Assembly (NCBI GenBank): GCA_903878085.1
Contig: CAIRGJ010000036.1
Span: forward strand, 62,001 to 126,000
Direction: 5' to 3'
Origin: an uncultured Hyphomicrobiales bacterium
GTDB taxonomy: Bacteria > Pseudomonadota > Alphaproteobacteria > Rhizobiales > Xanthobacteraceae
Length of the DNA: 64,000 bases
The translations under genes and the position numbers were made by a program. The notes under the pieces are model-generated. The model did not search any database and was not told the origin of the DNA. It saw only the letters and a program-made list of their open reading frames with translations. Shown here piece after piece: positions 44,438 to 53,877 of this stretch; positions within the stretch are counted from its first letter, which is position 1, and every line of letters begins with the position of its first letter.

Positions 44438-46309
44438 ATGTGGCCCGATAACGAGACCGAGCGTGATTTCCTGAACTTCTCGGGTGTCGCCGATACCGTA
44501 GCGGAAATCATCGTTCAGGCGCGAGGACGGCCGATTTCAATCGGGGTGTCGGGAGCCTGGGGCATCGGCAAGTCGTCGATGATCAAACTCACGCGAGCCG
44601 CAGTCGCGGCGCGCGAGAGCAAAGACGGTGCCAGCAAGTACGTCTTCGTCGAATTCAACGCCTGGCTCTACCAGGGCTATGACGACGCGCGCGCGGCGCT
44701 CATGGACGTCATTGCGGACAAGCTTGAGCAGGAGGCCCAGAGCCGCCAGACCGCACTCGACAAGGTCAAATCGCTGGCCAAGCGGATCAAGTGGCTACGG
44801 GCCGCGAGGCTCGCCGCGACCTCCACCGCCTCGATATACTTCGGCATCCCTCCGGTTGGCGCCGCCGGCGAACTCTTCGATCTCGGCAAGAAAGTCTGGA
44901 CCGAGGGCGTCGGAAAGGACACCGCTGACGCGGCCAAGAAGGCAGCAGCGGACGTCGCTGCGGAGGGCAGCGGGCTCCTGAAGCCAAAGGAGGACACATC
45001 TCCGCCGAAGGAGATCCAGGCCCTGCGGGATGCCTTCGAGCAGACCCTTGAGGAGCTTGGGATTACGCTCGTCGTTCTGATCGACGATCTGGACCGGTGC
45101 CTGCCCGAGACGACAATCTCGACGCTGGAAGCGATCCGGCTGTTCCTCTTCCTAAAGAACACCGCCTTCGTCATCGCAGCCGACAACGACATGATCAAAC
45201 ACGCCGTGCGGAAGCATTTCGTCGGCGTAAACGACGATTTGCTTATAACCAACTACTTCGACAAGCTCATCCAGGTGCCAATCCGGGTGCCGCAGCTGGG
45301 CACTCAGGAAGTCCGAGCCTACATCATGCTGCTGTTCGTGGAGAACAGCGGGCTTTCCGAGGGTGACAAGGAAAAAATCCGCGCGTCTGTGATCGATCAA
45401 CTCAAGCGGACGTGGCAAGGCAAAAAGGTCGACCGCGCTTTCGTTCAGTCGCTAGGCGTGACGCTGCCCGAACAACTCATAGGGCAGTTCGACACCGCCG
45501 AACGCCTCTCATCGCTCATGACGACCGCGTCGGGAATCCTGGGCAATCCGCGTCTCATCAAGCGATTCCTCAACGCGCTATCGATCCGCATGACGATTTC
45601 GAAGGCGCAGGGCGTCGGCGTCGATGAAGCCGTACTCGCCAAGCTGCTGCTGTTTGAGCGCATCGGCGACGCTGCCGCATACGCCGAACTGGTCAAGAAC
45701 GTCAGCATCGACAGCGAAGGCAAGCCAACGTTCCTTAAGGAGTGGGAGGAGGATGCCATCGCCGGCCGCGATTTAGATCTGAAAGGACCGTGGACAGGCG
45801 ATTTCGTCAAGGAGTGGCTGGCGCTGTCTCCGCCACTGAATGACACCGACCTTCGTGGAGCGCTTTATGTCAGCCGCGAGCATGCGCCGTTGATCACGCC
45901 GGAGGATCGGCTGTCGTCCGAAGCGGCTGAACTCCTCGCAGCTATGCTTGAACATCCGGAGGTGGCATCTCGCCTGAAGGAGCGGCTCGTGCGCGTGCCG
46001 CGCATCGAAACAACCGTAATGATGGACCGGTTGCTGGAACGCGCCAGGAAAGAGCAGGAATGGGGTGCGCCGCCGATACTCAACGCGTGTATAGCCCTCG
46101 CAGACGCCGATCCGGTCCAAGGACCACGGTTGGCGGCATTTCTAGCGAGCCGGCCACCGCAGCAGATTCAGCCCAGCATCGTACCGAAGATCAGCGACCG
46201 ACCATGGGCGGGCTCCGTTCTCGACGCGTGGAATTCGTCGACTGAGATTTCTAGGCCGGTCAAGAACGCGATCAAGAGGACGAGGGAAAATGGGCACGTC
46301 GCAGTCTAG
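44438..46309 (+). CDS. qatA: QatA: KAP family P-loop NTPase of the Qat anti-phage system
   Basis: The ATPase of the four-gene Qat (QatABCD) phage-defence system. The 623-residue product has Walker A GAWGIGKS at 39-46, a KAP-type insert with a hydrophobic pair near 125-150 (ATSTASIYFGIPPVGAAGELF), and Walker B VVLIDDLDR (D216/D217). The N-terminus WPDNETERDFLNFSGVADT is typical of QatA. KAP NTPases often associate with membranes, and this one may sense infection or drive the effector. A GTG at 44432 is an alternative start. The end overlaps qatB by 20 bp. Confidence 0.92.
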   Translation: MWPDNETERDFLNFSGVADTVAEIIVQARGRPISIGVSGAWGIGKSSMIKLTRAAVAARESKDGASKYVFVEFNAWLYQGYDDARAALMDVIADKLEQEAQSRQTALDKVKSLAKRIKWLRAARLAATSTASIYFGIPPVGAAGELFDLGKKVWTEGVGKDTADAAKKAAADVAAEGSGLLKPKEDTSPPKEIQALRDAFEQTLEELGITLVVLIDDLDRCLPETTISTLEAIRLFLFLKNTAFVIAADNDMIKHAVRKHFVGVNDDLLITNYFDKLIQVPIRVPQLGTQEVRAYIMLLFVENSGLSEGDKEKIRASVIDQLKRTWQGKKVDRAFVQSLGVTLPEQLIGQFDTAERLSSLMTTASGILGNPRLIKRFLNALSIRMTISKAQGVGVDEAVLAKLLLFERIGDAAAYAELVKNVSIDSEGKPTFLKEWEEDAIAGRDLDLKGPWTGDFVKEWLALSPPLNDTDLRGALYVSREHAPLITPEDRLSSEAAELLAAMLEHPEVASRLKERLVRVPRIETTVMMDRLLERARKEQEWGAPPILNACIALADADPVQGPRLAAFLASRPPQQIQPSIVPKISDRPWAGSVLDAWNSSTEISRPVKNAIKRTRENGHVAV

Positions 46310-47159
46310 CGATGGACCGGGCCCCGGCGTGCCGATGGTGCCGCCATGGACGCCTGCCGCGCCTCAAGATCCTGCACCCCAGCCTCCGGCCGGCGAAGCT
46401 CCGGACGACACGACTGACGACGGGGCTCAGCCCGGCGTTCCTACAGCACCTCTTGCGGCCCCACCGCCCGTGCTTCCGCCCTCACCGATCGCCCCCGAAA
46501 AGCGGTTCGGTGGCGTTCGCACGAGTCTCGGAAACTTCGCCCGGTCCGGGGACAACCACGATCTCAAGCGTGGACTCGGGCACTACGTCCGCAACGGCTA
46601 TGGAGGCTCGAACACCGCCACGAGGCGGTTCGGCGGGACCGCTCAGACCGCTGGCACGCTCGGGCACGCGTTCTCTTCCACCGCAAGCGGCGCCGCGGAT
46701 GCCCCGATCGACACGGCATCTCTCGCCGGGCGATCCACAGAGGAGATCGCGACCGCAATCATCGAAGCCGTTAGACCGGTTGATGGTACTCAGGACGCGG
46801 AAGCCGAACGTGCCGCGATCCATGACGCGATGTCCGATCTGCTCGGCGAATTCCCGGACGCCGATCTGCTCAATCTGTCGGACGAGCAAAGGGACTTCGT
46901 CATCGAACGGTTCACCGCAATCGACGTTGCACGGCGCTTCGAGCTGGATGTCGGCAAACACCTGCTCGAAAAGGCAGCGACGGCTACGGTAGCGATGGCG
47001 CGGCTGAAGCAGATGCGTTCCTACATTAAGGAGACAGTGGCCGCCTCATTCCGCAAATTGAGGGATCAGGGAAGAACACTCTCACCAGGTCGTATCGCAC
47101 GCGTCGTGCAAGCCGCGCTGCGCGAGACGTTCGAGGTCTTCGAAGGATACGAAGAATGA
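46290..47159 (+). CDS. qatB: QatB of the Qat anti-phage system
   Basis: A 289-residue protein specific to Qat loci. It starts MGTSQSSDGPGPGVPMVPPW, the conserved Gly-second N-terminus of the family, then a long Pro/Ala-rich region (to about 70), a Gly-rich, Arg-rich stretch (GHYVRNGYGGSNTATRRFGGT), and a helical C-terminal half (about 150-289). From memory, recent work on QueC-like defence enzymes reports attachment of a deazaguanine to the N-terminal glycine of such partners; this N-terminus fits, but modification here is an inference. It overlaps qatA by 20 bp and qatC by 4 bp (ATGA). Confidence 0.88.
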   Translation: MGTSQSSDGPGPGVPMVPPWTPAAPQDPAPQPPAGEAPDDTTDDGAQPGVPTAPLAAPPPVLPPSPIAPEKRFGGVRTSLGNFARSGDNHDLKRGLGHYVRNGYGGSNTATRRFGGTAQTAGTLGHAFSSTASGAADAPIDTASLAGRSTEEIATAIIEAVRPVDGTQDAEAERAAIHDAMSDLLGEFPDADLLNLSDEQRDFVIERFTAIDVARRFELDVGKHLLEKAATATVAMARLKQMRSYIKETVAASFRKLRDQGRTLSPGRIARVVQAALRETFEVFEGYEE

Positions 47160-48430
47160 GATTGCTGTGTGCGCCGGCCGAAGTCGGCCGCATGAACGAG
47201 CAAGATACCCTTAGGGTCGTCCTGTACGGACAGGCTGGCGCCGACGACCGCGCGAGCGCGGGAGCCGCGCTTCGTAACGATATCCGCAGGGCCCGTCTCG
47301 GTCCGACGCGCCGAGCCTGGGACCTCATTTCGATCGCTATGTCGGCTATGGCGGCGGATGCGGCCGGCTCGCGGAGTCAGAGCCCCGACGGCTGGACTCG
47401 TGAGTTCGAAATGGAGATTGCAGTCGCCGAGCCGACGTTCTGGAACGGGGCGGCCGCCCCACTTGCGGATGCGCTGGCGTTTCTCACGACCGACCGTTGG
47501 CGATTCCGCTTCATCGCTGGCGGCGCCGCCCCAACCCCGCCGGCGGAGGCCTTCAGACCTCCCGAAAGCTCGGTTGTGTTGCTATCCGGCGGTCTCGACA
47601 GCCTGAGCGGAGCGATCGATCTCGCCGCACAAGGCAACCGGCCGGTTGCCGTCAGCAAGACGGTTCGGGGTGATGCAGCCAAGCAGATCGACTTCGCATC
47701 AAGGATCGGCGGCGGGCTAAGGCACTTCCAGTTGAACGACAACGCAAGCGTCCCAGGTCCCGAAGACACATCACAGAGGGCGCGCTCGATCATTTTTTTG
47801 GCCTTCGGCATTCTAATCGCAACGTCGCTTAAGCCGTATCGTACCGGTGGGGATTTGCCGCTGTACGTGTGTGAAAATGGTTTCATCGCCGTCAACCCTC
47901 CGCTCACGGGCAGCCGCATCGGCAGTCTCAGCACGCGAACAGCACACCCTTATTTCCTGCGGCTTTTCCAGGATGTTCTCGACGCCGCGAAGATCGGTGT
48001 GCAGATCCGCACCCCTTACGCCATCAAGACGAAGGGAGAGATGCTCAAGGAGTGCGCCGATCAGAAGCTGCTGACTGAGCTGGCTGCGACCTCGACAAGT
48101 TGCGGACGCTTTCAACGGTTCAACTATCGCCATTGCGGACGCTGCGTGCCCTGCCAAGTCAGAAGGGCGGCCTTCCTCGCGTGGGGAAAAGGCGATCCGA
48201 CCGAGTATGTCTTCGAACCCCTCGGACGCGACGATCATGATCATGCCGGCTTCGACGACGTGCGTTCGGTCGGCATGGCTTTGGCGGCAGTGAAGGGGGG
48301 AAGTTTCGATGAATGGCTCGGGAGCGCCTTGTCCTGGCCGCGGCTCGACCAACGTGACGAGTTGAAAGATATGCTGCGCCGAGGGTTAGCCGAGCTCGGC
48401 GCGCTGCACGTCAAACACGGTGTCAAGTGA
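47156..48430 (+). CDS. qatC: QatC: QueC-like PP-loop enzyme of the Qat system
   Basis: A 424-residue homologue of 7-cyano-7-deazaguanine synthase QueC with an extra N-terminal domain (about 1-135). The PP-loop SGGLDS is at 144-149 for ATP-dependent activation, and the zinc cluster is C316, C327, C330, C333 (TSCGRF and CGRCVPC). In QueC this chemistry turns a carboxy-deazaguanine into amide and nitrile; in Qat it is thought to act in defence and not in tRNA modification. No other queuosine genes are present nearby, supporting a stand-alone defence role. Start and stop overlap qatB and qatD by 4 bp, so translation is coupled. Confidence 0.93.
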   Translation: MRLLCAPAEVGRMNEQDTLRVVLYGQAGADDRASAGAALRNDIRRARLGPTRRAWDLISIAMSAMAADAAGSRSQSPDGWTREFEMEIAVAEPTFWNGAAAPLADALAFLTTDRWRFRFIAGGAAPTPPAEAFRPPESSVVLLSGGLDSLSGAIDLAAQGNRPVAVSKTVRGDAAKQIDFASRIGGGLRHFQLNDNASVPGPEDTSQRARSIIFLAFGILIATSLKPYRTGGDLPLYVCENGFIAVNPPLTGSRIGSLSTRTAHPYFLRLFQDVLDAAKIGVQIRTPYAIKTKGEMLKECADQKLLTELAATSTSCGRFQRFNYRHCGRCVPCQVRRAAFLAWGKGDPTEYVFEPLGRDDHDHAGFDDVRSVGMALAAVKGGSFDEWLGSALSWPRLDQRDELKDMLRRGLAELGALHVKHGVK

Positions 48431-49188
48431 TCGATCTCCACGCCCATCTCGATTTGTATCCGGACCCAATCGCTACGACGAAGGAATGCGTTGAGCGCAA
48501 CCTATTCGTCCTGTCTGTAACGACAACGCCTTCAGCCTGGTCGGGTACAGCCGCTCTCGCGAAGGACGCCCCCCGCATCCGGACAGCCATCGGTCTGCAT
48601 CCGCAAATCGCGCAGGAACGCCACGGAGAACTCGCGCTCTTTGATGAGCTACTTCCGCAGTCGCGGTACGTTGGAGAGATCGGTCTCGACGGCGGTTCCG
48701 AGCTCAAGAATACATGGGAAGTTCAGCGAAGGGTGTTCGACGAGATCCTGAGAATGTGCGGCGCCGCCGGCGGTCGCATTCTGACGATCCACAGTCGACG
48801 CGCCGCCACACCGGTACTCGAATGTCTCGCCTCCAGGGAGGACGCCGGCGTGGCCGTTCTCCACTGGTTCTCGGGATCGCAACGCGAACTTCAACGCGCG
48901 ATCGATCAGGGCTGCTGGTTCAGCGTGGGACCGGCGATGCTCGCCAGCGAGAAAGGCCGCGCGATGGCAGCGGCGATGCCGCCCGACCGGATCCTTACGG
49001 AGTCGGACGGACCGTTTGCCCAGGTCGACGGCCGTTCTCTTGTTCCATGGGATACCGCGATCGCCGAAAGAGCGCTCGCGGAGATTTGGGGTGTTACTGC
49101 GGCGGAAGCGCAGCAGCGGCTGCTAGGGAATCTCAGACGATTGGTGAGCCTTGCCGCTCCAAGTCCGCGGTCCTCAAACGATCTGTGA
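48427..49188 (+). CDS. qatD: QatD: TatD-like metal-dependent DNase of the Qat system
   Basis: A 253-residue TIM-barrel hydrolase of the TatD family. It starts with GTG overlapping the qatC stop (GTGA). Metal ligands are the HxH at H5/H7 (LHAHLDL), the Glu in VGEIGLDGG, the His in LTIHSRR and the Asp in LTESDGPF, so the site is complete. It is the presumed nuclease effector or processing enzyme of Qat. The family usually has about 250-260 residues, so it is full length. The gene ends 32 bp from the stop of convergent brxL with no strong hairpin between. Confidence 0.92.
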   Translation: MIDLHAHLDLYPDPIATTKECVERNLFVLSVTTTPSAWSGTAALAKDAPRIRTAIGLHPQIAQERHGELALFDELLPQSRYVGEIGLDGGSELKNTWEVQRRVFDEILRMCGAAGGRILTIHSRRAATPVLECLASREDAGVAVLHWFSGSQRELQRAIDQGCWFSVGPAMLASEKGRAMAAAMPPDRILTESDGPFAQVDGRSLVPWDTAIAERALAEIWGVTAAEAQQRLLGNLRRLVSLAAPSPRSSNDL

Positions 49189-49220
49189 CGCTGAAGCGGC
49201 AATAACCGATCGGCATCCGC

Positions 49221-51269
49221 TTAACTCACGCCGAGAGCCTTAAATACTGCATCCCCAGCGTCCGCATAGAATCCGGTCTGGAATTTCGCAAACAGCTCTC
49301 CTGGGATCGTCGGAATGTCCTTCACGCTGGCCATGGGCAGCAGGATGCGCTTGGCACCGGCGTCGAACGCCACTTGCAGAGATTCAGCCAAGTTCTCTAC
49401 GGGAACGATGTTCCCACCCAGGCTCATGTTACCAAGGATGACCATCTGTTGCTGGATCGGCTTGGCCAGCGCTCCAGAACAGAGGGCGACAAATGTCGCC
49501 AGCGTCATCGCCGTGGTCGCCCCAGTATTGTGGAGTTCGACGACATGGAGGTGATAGTCGTGATCACCGGCCTTAATCGACGCACTCACGCGGTGGACGT
49601 TCGCCTTGAAGTAATCAAAGCCGACCTTGATCGCTTCTCGGGCACCTGAGTTGGATCCAAGCCCTGAGGTCTTCAAGGCGCCGTTTCCAGCCGTAACTTG
49701 CGTTTCCAGACGGTAGAGACCGAGGTGGCCGCCGGATCCCGTCGCGACGGTGTGCATGACGCCAGGATTCAACGGACCGTCCGGAATGAGCGAGCCGCCG
49801 CCCTGCTCCGGTACGCTGATGAATTTCTCTTCCAGAGTCTCGACGTCGATGTAGGAGAAGTGGACGTCGAAAAACTCCATGCCGCCGATCTTTTTCAATT
49901 GCTCCTTCACGCGCCGGCGGCACTCAAGTGCATACTCCAGGCACCGCCTGACGGCCTCCTTGTCATACTGCTCATTCGGATAGAGCAGCTTCAGGAGGCC
50001 GGAGACGGTGTGCTTCACCGCGATCGTATCGCGCTGGTTCAGGTCCCGGCCCAGCTTGAAATACTTATTGATCGCATCGCCGAAGTTTCGCTTCCGCATC
50101 TCCCGGAGCCATTCGGCCAAATAGTCAACAATTAGGCCGTACTGATTGGTGAAGAACTCCGGCCGCATCTTCGGGATTTCCCAGCCTGGAACGTAGGCAT
50201 GAAACCGGTCGAAGAACGCCGAGTCGATCATGACATCCGGAAACGGAGCAAACAGGTGGCTCGTCTTGACCAGAGTGTCGACCGACTGGTTGATGTTACC
50301 GACGAAGACCATTGAGGCATACGCGTTGACCGAATCACGGCCGCGGGCGAACGACCCCGACGCCATGTAGTCCTTCATGATCTGCACGCCGTCCTTGTCT
50401 TTGAACGAGATGCCGGCAACTTCGTCGAACGCAACTACGTCCCACAACCCGACAAGGCCGACCTGGTGCCTGGCCATGTTGTAGAAAAGGTTGGCGACAG
50501 TGGTCTGGCCACCCGAGATAAGAATGCTGTTCGGACTGATTTCCTTGTAGATGTGGCTCTTACCCGTACCGCGTGGGCCAAGCTCCGCGAGGTTGTAGTT
50601 GTTTTCGACCAGCGGGATCATGCGGGCCAGGAGGTGCCATTTCACACGCTCCTTAAAATTGGTCGGCTCCATACCGGTGGACCGCAGCAGGACGTCGATC
50701 CATTGCCCCTCGTTAAATTCACCCCGGGCATGGAAGAGCTCGTCCATATCCATGTTCGGCATCTGGATCGGCTTCAGGTCCCCAAGTAGAAACGGAGTTC
50801 CTTTTTGGTCTTCCTCGAAGAAGTATTCCAGCGTGACGATGCACCAGATGCCGCCGACCAGAAGCTTCTCGAACTTCTTCACGATCGAACTTGGGACGAC
50901 GATCTTGCTGACCCCGAGGTTACCCAGGACCGCTTCGTAGACATCGCGCTTTTCGTTAAGCGTGACCGTGACTTTGTCGATCACCTTGAGGCTGCCGCGC
51001 TCACGGATCGTCGACTTCACCTTTTCGGCTTCGTCCGGCCTCACATAGTTTTCGGTGAGGATCTTTTTGACCGTCCGGAGACCCTCGGCGATCACGACTT
51101 CGTCGTTCGACGCGCAATAGCTGCCGAGGAGATATTCCAGCACGTAAACCGGGACGTTGGCGCCTTCCTTGACCAGCTTGGTCAAGTCCTTGCGAACGAC
51201 CTTGCCGGGAAAATGCCGGTTCAGCAGGTCATCCAATCCGCTGTCGAGTACCTGGCTTTCAGAAGTCAT
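49221..51269 (-). CDS. brxL: BrxL: AAA+ / Lon-like protein of type I BREX
   Basis: Last gene of the BREX operon, 682 residues. An N-terminal domain is followed by an AAA+ ATPase with Walker A GPRGTGKS at 231-238 and the BrxL signature ILISGGQTTVANLFYNMARHQ, then a C-terminal Lon-like domain (about 540-682, ending FKALGVS). In the Lon alignment the catalytic Ser position reads GATTA and the Lys position (GGLKEK in Lon) reads ENLAES, so the Ser-Lys dyad appears absent. The ATG at 51269 was chosen (the frame opens with TTG at 51287); it overlaps pglZ by 11 bp. Confidence 0.95.
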   Translation of the reverse strand: MTSESQVLDSGLDDLLNRHFPGKVVRKDLTKLVKEGANVPVYVLEYLLGSYCASNDEVVIAEGLRTVKKILTENYVRPDEAEKVKSTIRERGSLKVIDKVTVTLNEKRDVYEAVLGNLGVSKIVVPSSIVKKFEKLLVGGIWCIVTLEYFFEEDQKGTPFLLGDLKPIQMPNMDMDELFHARGEFNEGQWIDVLLRSTGMEPTNFKERVKWHLLARMIPLVENNYNLAELGPRGTGKSHIYKEISPNSILISGGQTTVANLFYNMARHQVGLVGLWDVVAFDEVAGISFKDKDGVQIMKDYMASGSFARGRDSVNAYASMVFVGNINQSVDTLVKTSHLFAPFPDVMIDSAFFDRFHAYVPGWEIPKMRPEFFTNQYGLIVDYLAEWLREMRKRNFGDAINKYFKLGRDLNQRDTIAVKHTVSGLLKLLYPNEQYDKEAVRRCLEYALECRRRVKEQLKKIGGMEFFDVHFSYIDVETLEEKFISVPEQGGGSLIPDGPLNPGVMHTVATGSGGHLGLYRLETQVTAGNGALKTSGLGSNSGAREAIKVGFDYFKANVHRVSASIKAGDHDYHLHVVELHNTGATTAMTLATFVALCSGALAKPIQQQMVILGNMSLGGNIVPVENLAESLQVAFDAGAKRILLPMASVKDIPTIPGELFAKFQTGFYADAGDAVFKALGVS

Positions 51270-53877
51270 CGGTGAACGCCCTGTCAATTAGAACTTCAAC
51301 ACTCTGCTGCTCGATGCCCGTTTCCGCGTCCGTCAGGGCCAAGCGGTACGGTGTCTTCTTGTTGTAGTCCCGGTCCTTCAGAACCAGGTTGACCCACTTC
51401 TTTCGTTCGTCGAAGTTTCCCGACGCGCTGTCGAACTTGATTGTCTGGACGTCGGTTACAGGCTCCTGGCCCTCATAAACGGCGACTCGCAACGTTATCG
51501 GCTTCAGCCTTTCGCTGACGGATTCCATTTGGATCAATTGGAACCGGCAATAGGCGCTGGTGATGCGGTGATTGGTCCCGAGCACCTGAACCGTGACCGG
51601 TTTGGTCTTGGTTTCCTGAGCCGACTTTCCGCGGACATGTTTGACGGTGACCACCGGGACGACGATCTCCTGCGGCATGGCTCCACCGTGCACGAATCGG
51701 GCGCCGCCCACGAAGTGGAACAGGTTGGTTCCCTTCGGAATCCAGAAATCCATGTCGCCGTCGGCTTTGGCGGTAACGCTGGTCTTGCCATGCCAGGCGG
51801 CGTCGTGGTCCGGAAGATGCGGGGCGAGGAGGTAGCGCTTCTTGGCTATGACCGCGTTGTCCGGCTTGTCGCTTAGCTTGCTCTTGTCCGTCTCGACAGG
51901 CCCGGTTTCCGTGAAGAGAAAGCCGTGGTCGGCCGTAACGAGGATGTGGTGGCCATTGAGGCTGTTGACTATGTAGCCGACCAAGGCCGTCAATTCGTTG
52001 ATCGCCTTCCTTACCGCCTCGAAGGTATGGCCCTCGGTCTTGCTGTCGTCCCCGATCGCATCGACAGCGTCGTGATAGATGTAGACCACCCGCTTGTCCT
52101 TGACGAATTCACGCCCTTCTTCCTTCTTTTTCGACATCAACTCGTCGTACTTGCAAGCCATCCCGCCTACGGCCTTTAGGATCCCGTCCCTGTCGCCAGC
52201 GGCGCTAGCATGCCCATCCACGAGCACGTCAGCCCCCTTGTACGCGAGCGACTTGTGCGGAAGCAGACTGGCCATTCCCAGCGCCGTGTAAGAAGGCAAC
52301 ACGCCAAGCTGAGACGACAGGACCGCGCCGAACCGGTATTTCCCGTTCAGCTCAGCGGTGAGCTCGTGAGCCGCTTCGTATCGGAAGGCATCACTGATTA
52401 TGACGAATGCCCGCCGACTATCAGCTTCCTCCACCCAGGGCCGCACGTGGCGCTCGTAGAACCGGTACTGGTTCGGGACGTCGTTGATCTGCCACTTTGC
52501 CAGCAAGCCATCCTTCGGCTCCAGGAACTTGCCCCAAGCCAACGAAAGCGACGTCAGATACCAGTTGCCGTAGTGAGCCTCGATCTCCGCCCGCAGCGGC
52601 TTGACGATATTCCAGCCACGCACTTCGGCGCTGTCGGCGGCTTCGCAAAAGCGCCTGTAAAGCTGATCAAATTGATAAAGCTCGGCCTCGTACGCACGGT
52701 ACATCGCCGTCGCGTCTGGATAATCGAAGCCGGTTTTGTGGATGTTCCGCAGCGCATAAAACTCAGATGCCGCTACCAAGGCGTCATACACGTCATGGAG
52801 GGCCTTTCTGGGAGCGTCTGGAGACTCGGCCCCCTCAAGGGATGCCCAGTGCCCAACTTGGCGGCGCGCGGCGATGGCGCGAATGTCGTCGGCGTTAATC
52901 GTCTCGGCCGTCGTCTGCACACGCTCCCGCAAACTGCTGGCAATGCGCTTCTCAACGGCCAAGAACGTCATCACGCTGGCTAGTTGATCGATCTCAAGGT
53001 CGGCTAGATGATCCTCAATCTTGAGGATGGCAGCAGCCAGACCGGAGAGCTTGTCGTAGCTTCCACCCTTGCTGCTGCTGTCACGCCATTGCGCGAGACA
53101 AACGACCACATTGGACGCTCCGGCTCGCGGTAGCACGAAGCCGCGAACAGCCTGGGGAATATCGCCGTTCAATTGATGGGCGTAGTCAGTCACCAACAGC
53201 GCAAAAAGCAGCTTCTTCAGCGACGGATGTTCATCGGCGTACCCGAACGCCGTCCTCACCATTTGCCAAAATGGACCGTCCAGATCGAATTTCTCGACAT
53301 TCGCCCAGGCGACCGGAGGATCGTCGACGTCAACATCAACGCCGGCCTCGACCCATGCATGGAAGATCGTCCGGAGAATGTTAAACAGTTCCGGCTGCTC
53401 CGCCTTGGTGACGACCGCGATCATCTTGCGATCGATGTCAGCCGCGGTATCGTCCGGCGCAACCAACCCCTTGATTTTCTGAAACCGGTCCTTGGCATCG
53501 AAAAACTTACGTCGATCCGCGATATGGCTTCGCAGGTGCTGGTTGGTCAGACCCAAGTCCTGCAACAGGATGCTGGCGCGATCAGCACGAAAGCTGCGGC
53601 TGTAGAGTCTGATATCGAGCAGCCAATCGTCCTCGTAGTCCGGCTCCTCCGCAGGAGAGTACAGCAAGAATTTCGTCGTGGGCTCGTCGCGCTCTACGCG
53701 GATCTTTACCTCCAGCGCGCCAACTTGGTCCAACCGCACCGGCGTAACCCCGTCTACGACAATCGTCGGAAGCGCATCCAAGAATTCGCGATCCGGATCG
53801 TTCCAGAAGACGATGCGCTGGTCCTCCTCGTGGAAGACACGATAGAGCGCGGCGTGGATTTGCTTGAAATCGCTCAC
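51259..53877 (-). CDS. pglZ: PglZ (BrxZ): alkaline-phosphatase-superfamily protein of type I BREX
   Basis: An 872-residue BREX core protein, type A. The C-terminal half carries the PglZ phosphatase-superfamily domain: FVIISDAFRYEAAHELTAELNG (first metal Asp and the position of the nucleophile), VVYIYHDAVDAIGDDSKTE, and HILVTADHGFLFTETGP (DHG metal ligands). The N-terminal half is helical and BREX-specific. In BREX it is essential for both host methylation and phage exclusion. It starts with GTG, overlapping the pglX stop by 4 bp (GTGA), so it is translationally coupled. Confidence 0.95.
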   Translation of the reverse strand: MSDFKQIHAALYRVFHEEDQRIVFWNDPDREFLDALPTIVVDGVTPVRLDQVGALEVKIRVERDEPTTKFLLYSPAEEPDYEDDWLLDIRLYSRSFRADRASILLQDLGLTNQHLRSHIADRRKFFDAKDRFQKIKGLVAPDDTAADIDRKMIAVVTKAEQPELFNILRTIFHAWVEAGVDVDVDDPPVAWANVEKFDLDGPFWQMVRTAFGYADEHPSLKKLLFALLVTDYAHQLNGDIPQAVRGFVLPRAGASNVVVCLAQWRDSSSKGGSYDKLSGLAAAILKIEDHLADLEIDQLASVMTFLAVEKRIASSLRERVQTTAETINADDIRAIAARRQVGHWASLEGAESPDAPRKALHDVYDALVAASEFYALRNIHKTGFDYPDATAMYRAYEAELYQFDQLYRRFCEAADSAEVRGWNIVKPLRAEIEAHYGNWYLTSLSLAWGKFLEPKDGLLAKWQINDVPNQYRFYERHVRPWVEEADSRRAFVIISDAFRYEAAHELTAELNGKYRFGAVLSSQLGVLPSYTALGMASLLPHKSLAYKGADVLVDGHASAAGDRDGILKAVGGMACKYDELMSKKKEEGREFVKDKRVVYIYHDAVDAIGDDSKTEGHTFEAVRKAINELTALVGYIVNSLNGHHILVTADHGFLFTETGPVETDKSKLSDKPDNAVIAKKRYLLAPHLPDHDAAWHGKTSVTAKADGDMDFWIPKGTNLFHFVGGARFVHGGAMPQEIVVPVVTVKHVRGKSAQETKTKPVTVQVLGTNHRITSAYCRFQLIQMESVSERLKPITLRVAVYEGQEPVTDVQTIKFDSASGNFDERKKWVNLVLKDRDYNKKTPYRLALTDAETGIEQQSVEVLIDRAFTDDF

